The translations under genes were made by a program, and so were the position numbers. Below, one piece after another: positions 62,169 to 64,000 of a stretch of DNA of 64,000 nt. The notes under the pieces are model-generated. The model worked only from the letters and a program-made list of their open reading frames with translations. It had not been told where the DNA came from and did not search any database. The number at the start of each line of letters is the position of its first letter. The stretch's first letter is position 1. This DNA comes from Vombatus ursinus. Lineage: Eukaryota; Chordata; Mammalia; Diprotodontia; Vombatidae. The stretch is from the NCBI RefSeq assembly GCF_900497805.2, contig NW_020954588.1, forward strand, positions 15,262,787-15,326,786. Reading direction: 5' to 3'.

Positions 62169-62171
62169 TGG

Positions 62172-62400
62172 AGGTAGTGGAAAGAGGGGCTGGTAAGGGA
62201 GTTAGGAGGTCTTGGATTCAAATTCTGCCTCCTCCACATACTACTTGGGTGACCATGGGCGAGTCTCTTAACCTCCTACTGCCCTGGACAGTTCTCTAAA
62301 ACCATACATTGCAGACAGGCTGCTGATCATCTAGAAGGAGTTTCTACCTTGGGAATTCCCTCTTCATTAGAAATGGGTAGCTCTCCAGATCTGGGGGCAA
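62172..62400 (+). repeat. SINE of the 'CATTGGTAGAGGGAGTTTCC' type
   Basis: GGTAGTGGAAAGAGGGGCTG, GGGTGACCATGGGCGAGTCT, GACAGTTCTCTAAAACCATA and CTAGAAGGAGTTTCTACCTT, then GGGAATTCCCTCTTC. Confidence 0.78.
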
Positions 62401-62462
62401 GGTCTTTGTCTAGTAAGGGAATTATTAGGTGGAGTCACAGTTGACTTTTCAATTAGATCAAC

Positions 62463-62588
62463 TTAAAAAATGGCCTCATTATACAGATAAGGTCACTGAG
62501 GCATAGAGTGACTTACATCAGTCACCCTTGCAGCCAATAACCAAGCACCTCAGGTTCTGGAGCTAGTGCTCTATACAATGAGGATTTG
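62463..62588 (-). repeat. MIR SINE
   Basis: CTCATTATACAGATAAGGTC, ACTGAGGCATAGAGTGACTT and GAGCTAGTGCTCTATACAAT. Confidence 0.72.
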
Positions 62589-62667
62589 GATCTCTATCCC
62601 CAAGACACTGTCTGCATAATTGGGATCCCTTTTAAGCCTCTTGAACACCATTGAGCTATTACTTTAA

Positions 62668-62870
62668 CAGAGGAAGAAGTGTGGTACAAGAGAAAGAGTG
62701 CTGCTTTGCAATTAGAGAACCTGGGTTGAAACCATACCTTTTGTCACTGGGTGGCCTCCGGGCATGCCCTCTAATGCTTTTCCATCTCACTTGTCTCATC
62801 TGCAGAATGAGATGGTTTGGTTAGATTTTCTCTTATTTCCTTTTCAGCTTGAAATCTATGATTCTCTGCT
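62668..62870 (+). repeat. Full MIR-body SINE with CR1/L3-like end
   Basis: AAGTGTGGTACAAGAGAAAG, CTTGTCTCATCTGCAGAATG, AGATGGTTTGGTTAGATTTT and GCTTGAAATCTATGATTC. Confidence 0.82.
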
Positions 62871-62874
62871 CCCT

Positions 62875-63480
62875 AGAGCTGTAAGGGACCTTGGAGAATA
62901 GAACACACTCTTTGTGCTCACAGGAGAAGGGATGAAGAGGAACTTTGGAAATTTGGGGGGAATTGCAAGATTTCTGAATCCTCTTTGTAAAGCTGATGTA
63001 CAAAACACATATAATGTACAGGTATATAATAACTCCATAAGTTTTTACCACGTAAAAAAGAGCTTAAATCTATGCTAAATCCTGTTCCCATATGCTCGTG
63101 TGCAAAAGGCCCTCATTGACAATTCACTTGGCACTGTCTAGCAAGTATAAAACGTGGTCTATAAATAGCAGTAGAGTCAATGCTGTTGGGAGCTCCTCTC
63201 CATGTGGGCAAAGATGGCAGTGTTTTGTTTTTCCTTCAGAATTTGGGATGCTAAATGCAGCAGCTAGCTTTCCTCCTGTGTGGGAAGAAGGAAGGAGTTT
63301 GAGAAGCAGGGTGTTCTAGGGGAATTGGGAGTCTGTTTGGAGACTTTGAAGATCTGCAGTGCTAAGACTGATCCATCAGTGGCTTTGGTTTGGCTGGCTT
63401 TATGAACATAAAAGAAACCAGTTCTACTAGTCTGATAATTCCAGGCAATTTGGTCTGTGTATGTACTGATTGTTGATCAG
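62875..63480. other. Intergenic stretch, nothing recognised
   Basis: About 600 bases. No transposon or coding pattern I can support. Confidence 0.45.
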
Positions 63481-63487
63481 GGCTAAA

Positions 63488-63489
<2 letters not shown>

Positions 63490-63531
<42 letters not shown>
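63490..63531. repeat. (CA)n microsatellite
   Basis: 21 CA units. Confidence 0.96.
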
Positions 63532-63534
<3 letters not shown>

Positions 63535-63682
63535 CCTCTTACAAAGTCCAAAGGTTTTAGGATGAGCATTATTCAAAGGCTGTTGGCTTAAGAGGGTGGT
63601 GGTAGGGGGTAGGAAAATCCAGGAGAAATAGCTGGTGATCTGAGTAACCAGTGGTAAGGAAACAGGAGAGTCATGTCACTCT

Positions 63683-63860
63683 AGAGAGAGATAGTATAGC
63701 GTGGCAGAGTCAGGAGACCAGGATTCCAAAGTCTGGCTCTGATACTTACTGCCAGTGTGACCTTGTATAAATGACCTAACCTCTCTGGACCTCAGTTTCC
63801 TTATGTATAAAATGAGACAGCCTCTGAAATGTCTTCCAACCTGAGCTCTATGACTCCATG
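63683..63860 (+). repeat. MIR-body SINE with CR1/L3-like end
   Basis: GATAGTATAGCGTGGCAGAG, CAGTGTGACCTTGTATAAAT, GGACCTCAGTTTCCTTATGT and GACAGCCTCTGAAATGTCTT, then CTCTATGACTCC. Confidence 0.82.
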
Positions 63861-64000
63861 AAAGCACCAGACAAACCTCAAAGGGCTAATGATGAGCTAT
63901 TATTTTTCAACAAGTATAAAGCGCCCACACAGTACAGTCTTCATGTGCTAGGGTGCGGGTGGGACGTAAAAGTTGCATATTAAAAAATAGACCCAGTCTC

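Noticed and set aside
1-64000. CRISPR arrays, bacterial-type operons, ribosome binding sites or rho-independent terminators
   Set aside because: The repeat content and base composition are those of a vertebrate genome. Regularly spaced repeats found are microsatellites or dispersed retroposons.

Overview
The window is host-genome DNA from a marsupial. I found no host protein-coding gene, tRNA, rRNA or CRISPR array. The evidence for a marsupial is the repeats: (1) L1 elements of the marsupial type (ORF2 C-terminus, then a 3' UTR ending in a G-rich run and A-rich tail); (2) MAR1-type SINEs, with a MIR-like body and an RTE/BovB-type 3' tail that runs to a CAACAACAA end; (3) poly(A)-ended MIR-like SINEs ending in CCAATTGCCTCACC(A)n; (4) many L2, CR1/L3 and MIR fossils. 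The poly(A) SINE matches what I remember of the WSINE1 type of Australian marsupials, and the abundant opossum SINE1 was not seen. I therefore infer Australidelphia (moderate confidence). Family names are from memory, not from a database.

Layout. 1-6.7 kb: MIR, L2 and CR1 fossils, a SINE inside another SINE, and an internally deleted Tigger1-like DNA transposon (4811-5699). 6.7-10.5 kb: a hAT-like fragment, two L1 3' ends (7517-8810, 9056-9785) and an older L1 split by a MAR1 tail. 10.5-23.2 kb: mostly L2 and MIR remnants, a repeat-poor island (14.3-15.17 kb), an unassigned block (15.4-16.9 kb), an LTR-like piece (18752-19060) and an old L1 holding two L2 insertions (20.7-21.7 kb). 23.2-39.3 kb: L2 interrupted by L1, several poly(A) and MAR1 SINEs with clear target-site duplications, and an LTR-like fragment near 37 kb. 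39.5-47.1 kb: a long decayed L1 with 5' region, ORF1, spacer and ORF2, then a smaller L1 with SINEs at its 3' end. 48.9-53.1 kb: an unusually long L2 on the minus strand that still shows reverse-transcriptase motifs. 53-64 kb: MIR pairs, an L1 split by a solo LTR-like element (56843-57342), a hAT MITE with perfect 8-bp duplications (60386-60600), and the 3' end of an RTE LINE on the minus strand (60692-61115).

The elements fall into partnerships. RTE is the likely driver of MAR1, because they share a tail and both occur here. L1 is the likely driver of the poly(A) SINE. L2 and CR1/L3 are the likely drivers of the older MIR-like SINEs. Nesting gives a relative order: MIR and L2 are mostly oldest, the old L1 and later L2 tips come next, and the younger L1, MAR1 and poly(A) SINE are last. 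I see no new system here. The most useful items are the nested insertions, the Tigger1-like and hAT elements, the long L2, the recurring unnamed repeat and the repeat-poor islands.
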